A stretch of DNA of 64,000 nt from Sipunculus nudus (taxonomy: Eukaryota > Annelida > Sipuncula > Golfingiida > Sipunculidae), in the NCBI GenBank assembly GCA_026874595.1, contig CM049314.1, positions 14,686,729 through 14,750,728 on the forward strand, given 5' to 3'. A program made the translations under genes and the position numbers. The notes under the pieces are model-generated. The model was given only the letters and a program-made list of their open reading frames with translations. It had not been told where the DNA came from and did no database searches. Position 1 is the first letter of the stretch, and each line of letters starts with the position of its first letter. Shown here piece after piece: positions 45,111 to 58,800 of the stretch.

Positions 45111-48100
45111 GTCAAATGTATGTCATATGTTATGTGATATGGTGATCAAAAGGTAATAGACCTTATAAAATTGATGCTCGTGATCTCTTTTTTAAATTGC
45201 TGATTCTCTCATAGTAGTACTACATGGTCAAGGTGCCTACCATATTACAAAAAAAAATATTTATAATCCATTTGTGTGGTTATAGGGAAGATTCCAAGAT
45301 TCCAAAAATCTTGTTGGTGGTCTTGATACAGAAATATTCATGTCATATTAAACTATTCCAAGTACCTTGTAGAACAGAGAGATCGGTAAAATCATTGTCT
45401 GGATATTTTATATTTCTATATAGTTTATCTGAATTTTGAATATTGAGCTGAAACAGGTCTAATTGTTACAATTTATAGACAAGCCACTTCTTAGAGCTAA
45501 AAAGAGACAAATAATGCACACAAAACGGACCATGTAGATCCGGGCATAAAGGCCAACACCACGTATGGAATTTTTTTTTTATAATTTTTTTTTGATGGAG
45601 GTAGGAGCTTCTATTTTTTTAAATTACATATTTGTACATCTGTAGATTTCCATTCCGGTTTCGGACTACGTGACAGGGCAGTATCACACGCTTTCTCTCA
45701 TTTGTGAGTGAACCAAGGCCGTTGGGCACGACGTTCCCATTACGCCTGGATGGAATCACTGTCGAGTGTGCATCAACCAGGGGATGCAAATGCCATAATA
45801 ATGTAAACCATCAGCTGTTTCCAGTGGTAAAATACTGCCCCCCCCCCCCCCCCCACACCCGGTCCGTTGAGTGCTCTCATTTTATTTGATTCTTTTCACA
45901 TTTGTGATTATTTTTGTTTTCAGATTTCATTTTTATTCCCCAGCAATTAAATATTAATTGACGTATGTATGAGTTGCTGCGATAAGACGATATCTAAATA
46001 ATTGTATACTTAGGAAGGGGGTCTTTCCTTAATTGCATTCTGGGTGGTCATTACACCAGGGTATAGATCCCCAAATTACACTCGTGTCTAAGTGAAGCAC
46101 AGCCTTCCCGTTAGTCTGTCAATTATTTTACCACGAAAATTAAATGTGTTGATATTTTGTGAGTTATTAACTTGGATTTTCACCGATAAATCAACATGTA
46201 ACATACAACTGAATGTATGGACCAGGCAGTTTATATCCTTAGTTTTAACTTGTTAAAATATGAATATTAAAGCTAAGCCCCACTCAGGTTTAACCACATT
46301 ATCTAAATACATTTAAAGGAATAAAAGTTCAGGAGCAGAAAATCCGAATATTTCTTTTGTGAATAATGCCTTAAAATATTCCTCTTTAAATTGCATATTT
46401 CTAACTTTCTCCTTACACAGGAGACATTATTTATATTAAGGTTTCATATCGTGTGCACAGAGAAACCTTGGAGAGAAAACTTTTGAGGCTTTTATCATGC
46501 CATTATACTATCGTGTTATTACAGATGTTTTGAATCATGTATTGACAACTGATTTCAACATATTTTTGAATTACAATGTCATTAATCTCCCGATATAACC
46601 AACGACATTACCAACATTCATAGCAGGTATGTAATAATAAGTATGATCATGCAGCAGAGTGTTTCGAAATTAAGTAGGGAACCTTCACCAGAGATCTTCC
46701 ATTGTTTCTTGAATTCAAGAAGAGCCGCGCAGAAAGCCAAATTTAACACTGCAACTCTTACACAGCATCCGTAGTTGCATGGTCAACGGTTTCACCAAAT
46801 AATTTATATTAAAGGACTGTTGCAGAGAAACAAGTATTTCCGATGTTCCCACTGAATCTTTCAGGCGTTGCTGTGCATAAGGATTGACATATAATACATA
46901 ATTTCAACCATGTTCAAGATAAATCCATGTTGAATTTTCCCACATACATTTATACGGTCATTTGAAACAGTTATCCTTATATCATATATTCCACTGCCCA
47001 TCTCAATATTACATGAATACGTCCTAAGCGTATCTTATAACTGACTGCTGTGGCATTCTGGTTTTCTTATGCACGCGCATTTTCTGGCTGATGCAGACCT
47101 GATAGTATTTCCTGATATTATCATCCATGGTAGGGGTATCTTAATCTTGAGGTGCTTGGTCCTGATTATCCGACATTAACCTACGGTGTTCCTAAAGGTA
47201 CATGTATTTTAATTCGCCAGATGGCATTTACATGTACACACTTATCTTTTTTTTACGGACAGCACCTGTATGACCCTGTGCACGTGTAGATGTGTTGTCT
47301 TCTTTCGTTAGCCGCCCTTTTTTGTCAGGGCAGGATATTTTTTCTGTTTCACTCTTTTAATCTGTTGTGACATTTACAATAACAGCTGACCTATTTCCGC
47401 CCATCTTCAAGTAAACTCCAAAGATATTCAGTCAAAGGTTTCTACTGAAGCTCCTCAAAGTGTACCAGGCGTCTAGAATAGTTAACATGCTGTAGATTGT
47501 TCCTGTATTTTTTTTACTAACCACACAAATTGATTTCAAAATACATGTAGTTGTTTCGCATTAACACTGTCGAAGATTAATACTAAGCAATAAATCAGAA
47601 GAGAATCAGCAATATGTTAAATATGTAGAACGTACATCAATTTCATGTTTTAAAGGGGCCAATTAAACGATCTATCTGACCTTTATAAACTAAAGGTAAT
47701 CCCTTTGAGATTTTATACAAAATAGGCCAGAAAACGTTGATATCACGCACATAGGTTGCTTGTTTTGTTTATATCAACGTGTGTATCATATGTGGGGGGG
47801 GGGGGGGGGCGCCAAAATAAAAAGAATTCAACAATGGCATCGGACAGCAAGTCAGGTAGGCGAGAGTTTTGCAAATGGCGTTTTGCAACAAATAACCTTT
47901 CTGCCTTCCTATATATGCCACACACCATGTTAGGTAACATTTTTCCCCTTTTGTCAACATTACTGTGTTTACAAACATGTTGTTGATGAACAAGTTCATA
48001 CATCCTTCACGGAGGTATTACAAGAACATTCCAAAACAAGAATTACCTTTAGATCATTAATATATATATACACAGAGAAATCACAAATTTTCTTTCAAAA

Positions 48101-48330
48101 GGTAGGTGAATGGGCGCCTTTAAGGTCCGTTTGAAAAACATATTACAGTATCTATGTGTAATGTATTTTAATATCGTCCCTATGGTATATAATTCTGCCA
48201 TAACAATTATTAAGACAATTATTTCAAATGTTGACTGTTTGAAAACCATATTACATAATATATGACAGCGTAGTATCCATGATGTCTAATGTTATTCTTG
48301 AGATAGAAGGTTGGTAAATAAGTTTGACCT
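45111..48330. other. AT-rich DNA, no gene recognised
   Basis: It contains C17 (45838-45854) and G16 (47794-47809). The three overlapping frames around the latter are artefacts of the homopolymer. Nothing else is supportable. Confidence 0.45.
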
Positions 48331-48339
48331 TGACCTTGA

Positions 48340-48620
48340 ATACCCTCCCTAATATTTTAACAGCTCCTGGAGTAGTTAGTATTACCAGTACACATTCAAA
48401 ATCTTATAAATCGATCCAATATTATTCATTTTGATGCGATAGTTACAGTATCAAAGCATTATCTAGGCTTTTGTATATGATGGCGGCTATCTTGGATTTT
48501 TAGGGGGTCAGAGGGTTGATAAAATTTGTTACCTAACTTTTTCCATCAGCTTACACTTAAATGAAGTGAAAGCAAGTGCTATCTCAATTTGGGCATTCAA
48601 TTCCTACGGGATTGGGATGT
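48340..48620 (-). repeat. Inverted copy of the 44.5 kb repeat
   Basis: Its reverse complement carries CCGTAGGAATTGAATGCCC, TTAGGTAACAAATTTTATC and AAATCCAAGATAGCCGCC, in the same order as 44.48-44.61 kb. Confidence 0.6.
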
Positions 48621-48659
48621 TGCTACATGGCCGACTACACTAAGTAATGACAAAACATG

Positions 48660-48815
48660 TTACAGGTCCCCTGGTCCGGAAATTTCCGAAAGGAGGGGTT
48701 CCAAGCCACACAAATTGATATGAAACCCTTGATATGAAAGGTTGCGGCGGCTGAAAAAAAGGAGGGGGGGGGGGGGCGGACCCCCTGCATGGACCCCCCC
48801 TTTTGATCCGCTTCT
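48660..48815. mobile_element. Probable GGGGCGGATCC-type MITE remnant
   Basis: It has CCCCTGGTCCGGAAATTTCC at the left and GATCCGCTTC at the right, with G12 (48765-48776) and GCGGCGGCTGA inside. It is similar in style to the elements at 42.4 and 43.4 kb. Confidence 0.35.
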
Positions 48816-51385
48816 TTTGGTTTGCTAATGCTGGAATGTTGGATGTCTATCCTTCTTAGGTGGTCGTCTGGTCCATGATGATCTGCCCTCACCTTGACAG
48901 TATTGTGGTTTTAAATGTGATAGTCTGGTTTAAAGGACTCACTGTGATGGAAGGTAAAAACCTTAACTGGGGCAAAAGATTTGCTGAAAGAAAAATAGGC
49001 GCATTTGTCGAAAATTTTATTTAACAAGAACGTACGTAAGAAGGCTAAATTTATACTCTCAGTTGGTCACCCCAACTGTGAAAATGTTTTTAATATGTTG
49101 CCGTCTGGTAGACATTTTAGAAGAGCACCATGCAAAACCATTCACCATAGAAGCTTTTACTTTGTGCAATACATATACAATTTTACTTTTAATTCTGAAA
49201 GTTCTAGAGATATCTCATTTCATTCTATTTTGAAGTATAAAGTTCTATTATAAGTTTTATTGTTGTCATTTATTGTCATGCTGTCAAAGCGATTAACTGT
49301 ATCTTATTTCTATATGGGCTGAAAAATTGCATATATATTATCTTATTGTTTCATATTTATTTCTGCAGTTCCAGATGGGTGTCCTGCCCCCCCCCCCCCC
49401 CAAAAAAAATGTCAATTGTTGCCGGCATGTGCTGGAATCCTCTTTAATACTCCAAGTCAGACACTTGACGTTGCCTATCGATCTCTAAGTGTTTAAATGG
49501 ACTTTGCACATACCCTAAAATAACTGCATAATTATGGTCTATGCCATTTTTAGTCATCCCATTTGTAGGTAAAATTTTCATTTTTATGAGAAAGTCAAAA
49601 ACGTATACAATGCATTAAAATACCATCTATCCCTTCGCAGGGAACTTAAAACCAGCTCAAATTGGACTATTTTCACGAATAACATTAATAGATTATGAAT
49701 AAATCAAAAAGGTTTATGTTTTGTTTTATTTTCTTGAATTCGTTTAATGCCGTTTACATTTTATTCGTTAGATTAAGAATAAACCTACTTGTAAATGTAT
49801 AATGTTGCATAGGAATTACACCCTTTATCTTTTTTTACCAATTCTCATGCATGTCTCAGGAGAAGTTTGATATGAATTCATTTTGATCAGGATCAATAAA
49901 GGGCAAATATATGATTAGACTAGAAGTCGAAATTTGTATTGATTTATTCCGCGAAGCCCTAATGACCTGTTAGGCCTAAGTGCGTGGCGGTTTCTCGCCC
50001 CCACAACCACCTGTCTATCGGACCATGACCTTGTATTGGCAAATCCATGGTGAGTGCTACCTGGCCTCTTGACCTTAAAGTTGTTCCGAGAAAGTTCGAA
50101 GAACAAACACACGGCCCAGCTGACGTACATATTGAATGATCAGACAAAACGAGACCAGTCTAAGGATTTTTCATTGGTTTATGATATGTCACCTCAGGGC
50201 TAAACAGAAGGTCCAGATGTCTGCGAGATGGCCCAAGGTCACAGGAGAACAGACCTGACTGTATAGGACTGAAAAACATGGGCCCAAGGACATGTTACGC
50301 AGTTTTGAACATTTATAAACGACACTACTCGGTAAAACAAGAAATGTTTCATTACTGAAGACCCTGCGTTGGCTTCTTGTATGAAACAAAAGACCAATCA
50401 GTAATATTCTCTTATTCGACAGAGTTTGTCCGCTATGAGCAAAGCAACCATGTTTCCACCAAGTTATGAATATTAAATTTGATTTTTTTTTCTCTTAAAA
50501 CGTACGATCATACATAAATACGTTGATTTGTTAGTCATTTCTTCTGTATGACGTGATGGCATATATGTAACTTGGTGCCTGTTAAAACTGTTGATCTTGT
50601 TTCAATGTCAAACTAATTTACAAAGTCATGAACACACTTTCCTGACTGCCACTTCTAAAGTACTGAACATGATGTTAAAACCCCGTCAAAATCACACAAA
50701 AAATGTATATGAATAAAAGAGTTAAAGTAAACAAAATTACTTTATAAATATATTCATAAAAGCAGCATGGCCCATCAGCCATTGTAGAGGAAAGCCCTTA
50801 ATTAACTGTGCCTAGTCTTATGTTCAGGTCATTTCACAAACTCGTTGGCGGGTCGAATTTTCATAACTTTACCTATCATCTTTATCTAATCACTTAGAGT
50901 AGGAACAGTGCTCATAGAAAACGAATAAATACCAGCAAAGTAATTATGAAATTGTTTACTGTGTATTTGTGACGTCATTAATGTTAGTGTGTTATATCTA
51001 TATTAATTGATACCGCCAAGATAGTTTCGGCAATGTTAACACTTTACCAGCAGCGTCAATATAAAAGTAATAACCGCATCCTAATCTGCATATAAATTTG
51101 AACAGTTATTCCTTGATCAATGATCCATTTTTCCATTTTTTAAACTTCAATTTCAGGATTATCGCAGATAGTATATGAGCAGATAGAATAAGACGTCCAT
51201 AGCAGATAGAATAAGACGTCCTTTGGCTAAAATCTAAAAACGATGGCTATTGGCAACGAATGGGGGGGGGGGGGGTATTGATTTGGTTATGAAGATACCG
51301 TGTGAAAGAATAAAATGAAAAAGACAGTTGGGAATATGGGATGAACTTTACTCGGTCCAGATACATTTAAATATTAACATACGGG

Positions 51386-51440
<55 letters not shown>

Positions 51441-52264
51441 TCTTGATTCATGCCCTGTCAATCATTCGTCTAAATTCGAGAATGTTTGAATGTATTATGA
51501 GTACAGAGGGACAGACGGACATCCATACAAAAAAACAGGTGATTTAAAAAGTGCTCTCAAACGATGTGAGCGAAGGCAATAGAGTGTAATGGACCTGTTG
51601 TATCTATGAGTACACGTTGAATTAAAATAACGACAAGGATATATACACATATTCCTAGAGAAGAGCAAAATGTAACAATCGTTTTCACGCGGGACAAAAC
51701 AAACGCATGGCACCTATGCGTGTGGGAGATTAAGTGGGGCTTATCACGAACACCTATCTATCAATTTATGACCTCGTATAGTAGTGAGTGATTCAAGGTG
51801 AAGGTCAACCCAACCTAGTAAAGTCATTAGCTATCTGGTCGAATACGTCAGTAACGAAATCCTGGCACTACAGGTCAAAATACTTTAGATTTTACTATGT
51901 TTTAATTAACGAGGCTAATCTAAGGACGAGCCATCGGGTTACCACCTGTCTCTTGCAGGCTAGATAAATGGTCGATGAACAATCAGTCAAGCAAAATACC
52001 CCGGGCAGAAAATATCAAGCAAACCAACTGCAAGATAAAAGAACTTTCCCGATTCAGCCCTTCCATTAAGCTCGCACGTAGTAATTTAACACCGTATTAA
52101 ACAAAAATGTTTATCATTTCAATAATTATATGATTAAATTCAATGATTACTATTACTCAAATGTATTATGAAATCCTGCAAGACAAAATAAAGACATAGA
52201 AGCTACGCATAAACAACTTTGAAATCTTCATATACCGCAACATTATCTCTCTGCAATGGTAATT
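48816..52264. other. AT-rich DNA with simple repeats
   Basis: It contains C15 (49387-49401), G14 (51262-51275) and (TA)n (about 51391-51437). A GC-richer stretch at 49950-50300 has open frames on the minus strand but no domain I recognise. Confidence 0.4.
51391..51437. repeat. (TA)n microsatellite
   Basis: An uninterrupted TA tract of about 47 bp. Confidence 0.95.
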
Positions 52265-54370
52265 TAAACATATTTATTTAACAGGATTACATAGCCATTA
52301 TGGCTAATGAAACATGTTCTCCTGTCTGCAAAAAGGATGCATTTAAATACATAAATTATAATGAATACAAAACATATACAATACCCAATAATCAAAACAA
52401 TAATCACAGTGAAACAAGCATTTTCAAAATAACAAACTGGTCTTTAATAAAATACAGAAAATATCAGTTTTAAATGCGAAATGTTTCACCAAACACAAAC
52501 ACTGAAGAAAAAAGGAGGGAAATATAAACAAGTTGTATTGATCATAATCTTTGATAGATTGAATGATCACTAAGCATTTTGTCTAAAATTTCTTCGTGGT
52601 AAGTCTATACTTGTGGATTAATATTGATACGTTCTCCTAATTGCATTAGTTGGGAAATTACCACCATACAATCATACGTTTATTAAGAGTTTTCGTTCAG
52701 TTTAATTTCTCGGTCCATGATTATTGAATAAGTTAGCCTGTAAATTTCCTTTAGATAGTATCTGTTTAATTCCGTTATATAAGCTTGATCTGCAGTTATT
52801 ATACGTGATGCAATCTAACATGTAGTGTTCTACGGTTTCATCTGTCATTCTACACTTACGGCGCGGATTATCTGATTTTTCCACTTCTAAAAAGATTTTT
52901 ATTTAATTGACAAACTCCTAATCTTAGCCTGTTGATTATTATTTCTATTTTCCTTTGTTTAATGACATATATATTATTTCAAGTGCTTTCTTCGCGGTAT
53001 AAATGTTTGTTTTCAATGCATTTTTATAGTAGTCTATATTCTGAATAATCCAAATATTTAAAGGCAGTTTGTTCCATAAAAACGCAAGCAGTTGGTAGAA
53101 ATGAACGCCTGCTTTGTTCTTTTTAAAGAAGGGTGGACGAAGGTCCTCCTTACTGCGAAGGTTGTAGGGTACCATTGTAGAGGTGGTATTGGGTACAAGG
53201 TAACTTAAATAAGATGGTGCCACACCATGAAATATTCGTTGAAACGTTAGAATAATTTGGAATTCACGTCTGTTTTATTCAGATTAGGCCATTTTTGTTC
53301 CTCAAATAATTTTTGTGAGCTTGCTGAAGTCATAGTACCAGTACATATCATTGCTGCATTTCTTTGTATGTTGTCAAGTTTATTTGCAAGTTTCGTAGAA
53401 CAATTATTAAACAGTTGTGGTCCGTACTCTAGGACTATTCTGACCATTGCCTTATATAACCATTCTAATGTTTTCATGGACATACTATATTTATAATCTT
53501 TTAAGATTCCCAATCGCTTGGATGCTTTAATGCATTTACGATTAAGGTGATCCGCCCACGACAGGTTGTATGTCAGTGTGACTCCTAAATGTTTCACACT
53601 GTTACTCTCATTAAATTTAATATTATTAAAACACAGATGAGGGTGGTTGACTTAAGCGGTTTTATTAGAAAACATCACCACGCTAGTTTTATTAGGATTA
53701 AACATTTGTTTCAACATTTGTGCCCACTGGTTTATTCTGTTTAGATCCCTGTTTAAAGATAAGGCAGTAACGTCTGGATTAAAAACAGTTGCGCACAAAC
53801 ATGTATCATCGGCATACATTCTCAAGTTATTTTCTAGTCCGTTTTATATGTCATTAACGTATATTAAAAACAAAAGAGGCCCCAAAATTGAACCTTGGGG
53901 CACTCCTGACTCAATATCCGAGTAGCTGGACTGTATCCCATTTAGCATCACGCAATTTTTCCGTTCGCTCCGGTAGCTGTTTAAGAAGTTAAGTAAGGCG
54001 CCCTCTATATCCATTAATTTAAGTTTGTGTATAAGACCTTTGTGCCACACCCTATCAAAAGCCCGCGAGGCATCGAGGCAGACAAGTCTAGTGTCACAGC
54101 CTTTCTCGAAACCACTGTATATGTCGTGGCACAAGGAAATTAACAAGTATACTGCAGAATAATTTTTTATAGTGAATTATATGGCGAGAGAAGCTCATGT
54201 TTAACAGAATAATCATATAATCTACTATATACAATTCCTTTCTAGAACCTTTGATATGTTATTCAAAAATGATATTGGTCGATAGTTCAAAACGTTATTT
54301 TGTGGTATTAAAAACAGTGTTATTCTACAAATATTATCAACAAAGTTATCTACTGAAATCTTACCCACTA
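52265..54370 (-). mobile_element. Decayed non-LTR retrotransposon (Jockey/CR1-like), RT and 3' end
   Basis: Read on the minus strand, the reverse transcriptase domain appears in pieces: NYRPISFLNNISKVLER (about 54300-54250), LVCLDASRAFDRVWHKGL (near 54090-54030), GVPQGSILGPLLFLIYVND (about 53915-53850), YADDTCL (about 53815-53795), then thumb-like and C-terminal parts to 52702. The latter include a Cys/His cluster (CRMTDETVEHYMLDC) typical of the zf-RVT end. Stops or frameshifts break it near 54210-54170, 53846, 53655 and 53240. The 3' end runs to about 52265 with a palindromic AGCCATAATGGCT and an AATAAA-like tail. The endonuclease and ORF1 are absent, so it is 5'-truncated and dead. The clade is not resolved. 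Confidence 0.88.
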
Positions 54371-54978
54371 TTTAATTGTAGGACACTGAATTATTTTATA
54401 TGACTCAACAAATCATTTTTTCATTTTATTCAGGTGTTCGCCATGAATTTATTGTGACATCTCTTTAATTGATATTCAATTTTTATTCTGAGGCACCGGT
54501 TAATAAATTTAAAAAAAACTTTATTTTTAATTTCCAATTGAATTGATTTTAAAATCTTTACCCTTCGACTTGTAATATTATATTAAAATACTACATATAA
54601 TCATACGTACTCAATATACATTAACTGTAACCATATAAAATATACAACATTACGTAGTTCGGACATGACGGAAGAAGCCTCCCAGCCCCCGGACATGTAT
54701 TGATTTGTACAAACGCCACGCCGTCCTGCACATTGCATGCAATGGACAACTGATACATATCGATATCGCCGTCCCCTGTTTGGTGTTCTGGTATATGTTA
54801 TCAATAGCCCTCCACATGTTAAATTAACGTTAAATGTGTGTGTGACTGTGTGTGTTGGGTGTATGTGTAGGAATAGCCATAATTCATTATAGAGACATAT
54901 ATAACAAGAATACACAGAAAAGTCGGTTCACTACGTATCTAAATCGACCCCATTGCAAATCGTTTGCTGTATCACTAA

Positions 54979-55875
54979 AAGTTGGTTTTCACAGGGCACA
55001 CGAACGACTCGTGAAGGATGCGAATGTCGAAAAAAAAAATTCCAAGTCCAAAATTCGTTGGAATCATTTTAAGGCTCTGCAAATTGACTAAACAAGTGAT
55101 AGGAAGTGTCGCCAAATGTTCGCAGCAGTCACTTTTAGTTCGCTTGGAATTAAAAAAAAAGTTTGGAATTTCCAGCATTTCCAGAATCCCCGGGGGGGGG
55201 GGGCGATTTTTTTAATTTTTTCTCGAAAATATTTAAACAGATTTGTGGTGCGCGCAAGATTAACTAACGACATGCCATATGTTCGCAAAATCTTCGTAAA
55301 ACCCCAAAAAGATTCGGACAGATTGGAGATTGTTTTGCTTATGTCTCGCTCATTTCTCTTTCCATTCACGAATTGTTCGCCTATTTCTTGAAAGCGTCCA
55401 TCGCTCGCGAAGAATAATATGTGAATGCTTGTTGGTAGATCTCCGGTCACCTCTGGTCAAAAACTGTTGCTTGAAAAGTATTTCAATGCATTTCAAGGCA
55501 TTTATATACTGCCCAAGTGTCGATCGCAATATAATCACGCGACATATGAAGACATGTCGCATGAATGTCGCACGGCGTTGTTTATTCACAAAATATGCAC
55601 AAAGTTTGCATGTGTCGCGTAATGTCCGCACGAAATTTGCCCGAGATTTGTGCTTCATTCGCATTATTGAAATTTTATTAGCGTGTTCTTCGGGACTAGT
55701 CAGAGCTCCGAACGTTACTACACAGGTATTCGAACTCAATACGCATAAACTTGACAAGAATGCTTTACGGCTATATTCTGGCGACAAATTCAGAGAAAAT
55801 ATTCGTAAATCGATATTTTTTTTCGACATTTGCATGTTTTGCGAATTGTACGTGTGATCCGTGAAGACCCTACTT
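54979..55875. mobile_element. TIR element, about 0.9 kb, class unknown
   Basis: The left end GGTTTTCACAGGGCACACG.. GCGAATGTCGAAAAAAAA and the right end (reverse complement) GGTCTTCACGGATCACACG.. GCAAATGTCGAAAAAAAA are inverted copies over about 60 bp. The interior has G12 (55192-55203) and open frames of 161-175 codons on opposite strands over the same bases; these are low-information overlaps, not recognised proteins. No clear target duplication was seen. Confidence 0.6.
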
Positions 55876-58800
55876 ATTAGCTCACGAAGATCCCAAACCC
55901 CTGTGTGCTAAAGCACACTTTTAAAGAAACCAGCGAAGTGACGTCACAGAATGACATTTGAGTATTATCCACTACAAGTGTCGTCATAACGACTTTAGCA
56001 TTAAGAAACGATGGCCTTTTATGGTGTAAGGCATCTATTATATATATATATAGAGAGCATATGTTGGTTAACTCTCAATAGTAAGGGGAAATTCCGATTT
56101 AGGGTCGTTCGCACTACCACTAAGCTCAAGTATCATGGGTTTAATTCTCATATGAAATGAACCGACTTTTCATTGTATTCATGTTCTGTTCATGCACCAG
56201 CATGGCTGTTCCTACATCTCTCTGCAGATACACGTATATTATTAAGATTAAATATTAACATAACTTTAAGAATAACCTGCGAAGGCATTGCTGCCCTAAA
56301 CTAAAAAGCTGAAAAACCAGCCTAACAAAAGTATTATTTATTATTATTATTATTAAGTTTGCGTGGATATCAGTATCACACCATTTTTTTTCGTTCCTGT
56401 CTTAACTTAAAACAATAAATTCAATAAAACAAATTAAAATTGCAATTTCTGGTCATGGCTTTTCGGAGTAGAACATTTGTAGCATTAACTGATCAGCCGA
56501 GTCCTAATATTAATCAAGCACAGCGTAAAAAGTACACGTCAGGATAATTGACTCATGTTTATGACTGCATGAATAACTAATTAGATTATCTAAAAGTCAG
56601 AACATGACCAACCACCACCAGGGTTATCGACGCTTTTATCGACGGCGAGGAGAGACACACGACAACCAGCAAATATGACAAAAAAATTCAGGGCCTTGTT
56701 TTGCTAGACTAGACCCCAAATAAAAACAGGCGTTCTAAAATTGGCAAACAATTAAAAAGTCTCGACAACAGTACAAGTGTAATATGTCTTCTGTCTGGAT
56801 GAAGCATATTAAATAATATATTTTGTAATGGAATGACACTCTTGTTACTCTTTTAAAAAAGAACTTGAGGAAAATCTATAATTTTTGTGCGCCAAGTCCG
56901 TTAATCAAGGATCAATAAACGTGTCAAGTTTCAGAACTATTCACGGACCATCTGTTGTGAAATCGTCTTCTAAAAACGGACCGATAATTAATTGTATCAC
57001 CTGGAGCATTTCGTAACCGTGGAAAGCGAGGGTTTGTTCCTCAGTGGATATGTCTTCTATATAGGTTAATTAAACAATTTACTTAGGTGAATGTGTGGGC
57101 GGAATCCGTGACAGCGCGAAATACAAAATGGCCGCCGCCTCCATTTTAGAATTTATTTTTACAATGGTTTGACCCACAATACTGTTCAAATTTAATTTGA
57201 TATCAAATTTGTGGTTTGAGCTACTATGACCTCAAAACCTAAGATGGCCAGCGATTTTAGCTCAAAAATGTATTTTCCCTCAAACGTATCGAACGATATT
57301 TTCGAATTATCGCAAGGTAATTTGTAAAGAGTCTGTCGCATGATGATACCTTTAATTTGGCCTGGCCGTCGCACACACATCTATATCTAATATCGGCGAT
57401 AGATGATCCATGAAATTAGGCTTGGTTATCCCTTAATATATAAAACCAATCACACGCCTGGATTCAGCGATCGATTATCGATAAAAGATATTTCGTTATG
57501 ATTTTGTACATAAATTAACAAAATGATTTAAGTAGCCACGGAAGCTCGGCAGAGCAATAACACAGAATCATCACATTTTCTTGATTTTTTATGATATAAA
57601 GCAAAAGATCTTGGCCTTTTACTGAATGACTTGTGGTATTTTAGCGCATGTGTGCTAACCAATATCATATATGAAATGAATTGAAAATCATAATGATATT
57701 CACAGTCTAAAATACAACTGTTCAGTAAATGTATGGAGTAAATGCTGCCAAAAGTAAGATCAAAGTTGAATTTTCAACATTAAATAAAATATATACATTA
57801 AAAATGTGAACTGTTACTTGAGCTGAGTTTTTGAGTGTTAGCCATGTGTAACACACAGTAAGTTTCTTCTTGTTTATTTCTTAAGGCGTCATGGAATGCA
57901 AGTGATGAATTTTTCCTAAAAAGTCTCTTTCCGCCGGGACTATTACGGTTAATCAAAGAATATTGAAAAATATAAATTATTAATAATATGTTAAAACAAA
58001 ATTAGTAATATAACGTAATACTCTGCATATAAAATTAAGTAAAAGGAATAGTCTGTCATATATGAGACATAATTTTGTTAAGAATAGCAGCATTTTAAAG
58101 TAATGGTTACAAAAATATTTATTGAAAGCCTCTAATAATTAGGACTAAAGCTATGTCCATATTCAACCTTTTTTTCCGGCATCGACAATGCGATAACGGC
58201 AAAAAATAGGTCGTATGAAAATTCATTGGAGTGTACATAGAGGTATACGTTACCGCAATGCGGCAAGATAATCCGGCTATTTTCTTATCGTTCTATGAGC
58301 GAAGTTTTGCCATTGCCCGACATAATCATGCGGCGCTCTTCCCATAAAATGACGCTTCCATAACCAAGAGCTGGGATCTTGTATAAACATTTTACTTTAA
58401 AGACCATCGAGTTACCCAGAAGAGGCAAACTGTCGTATAAAAAAGTAAAGAAAAGAAACCTAGAAAACAGCTCTCTAAAGAAAAACGATATTATAATATA
58501 AATTAAAATATATTCCTTTCCGTCTTTATCTTTGTCTAATACAATGGATCAAGTATATTCCTTTTCTTCTTTATTTTGTCAGCACGATAATTAAACGCAA
58601 AGGCCAAATTAAAAAGGACCTTCACCGTGGAGGTCCATCGTGTTAAGCAAAATTCCGGGATTCAAAATATAGATTTTGCCGGATTAATGCGAACACTAAA
58701 AAGGCAGCATTGTCGTTTTTGTCGCCCTGGCCGTTTCCGTTTACGGATACGGATAAACGGACGAATATGTACATCACTTAATCCATGATATAAACATAAT

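Noticed and set aside
55330-55857. 175-codon plus-strand frame, one of the longest in the window
   Set aside because: It lies within a TIR element, with an equally long frame on the opposite strand; no domain was recognised.
56100-56160. Possible tRNA or SINE (GGGTTTAATTCTC B-box-like)
   Set aside because: The A-box is poor and badly spaced and no cloverleaf can be drawn, so it is not listed as an RNA gene.
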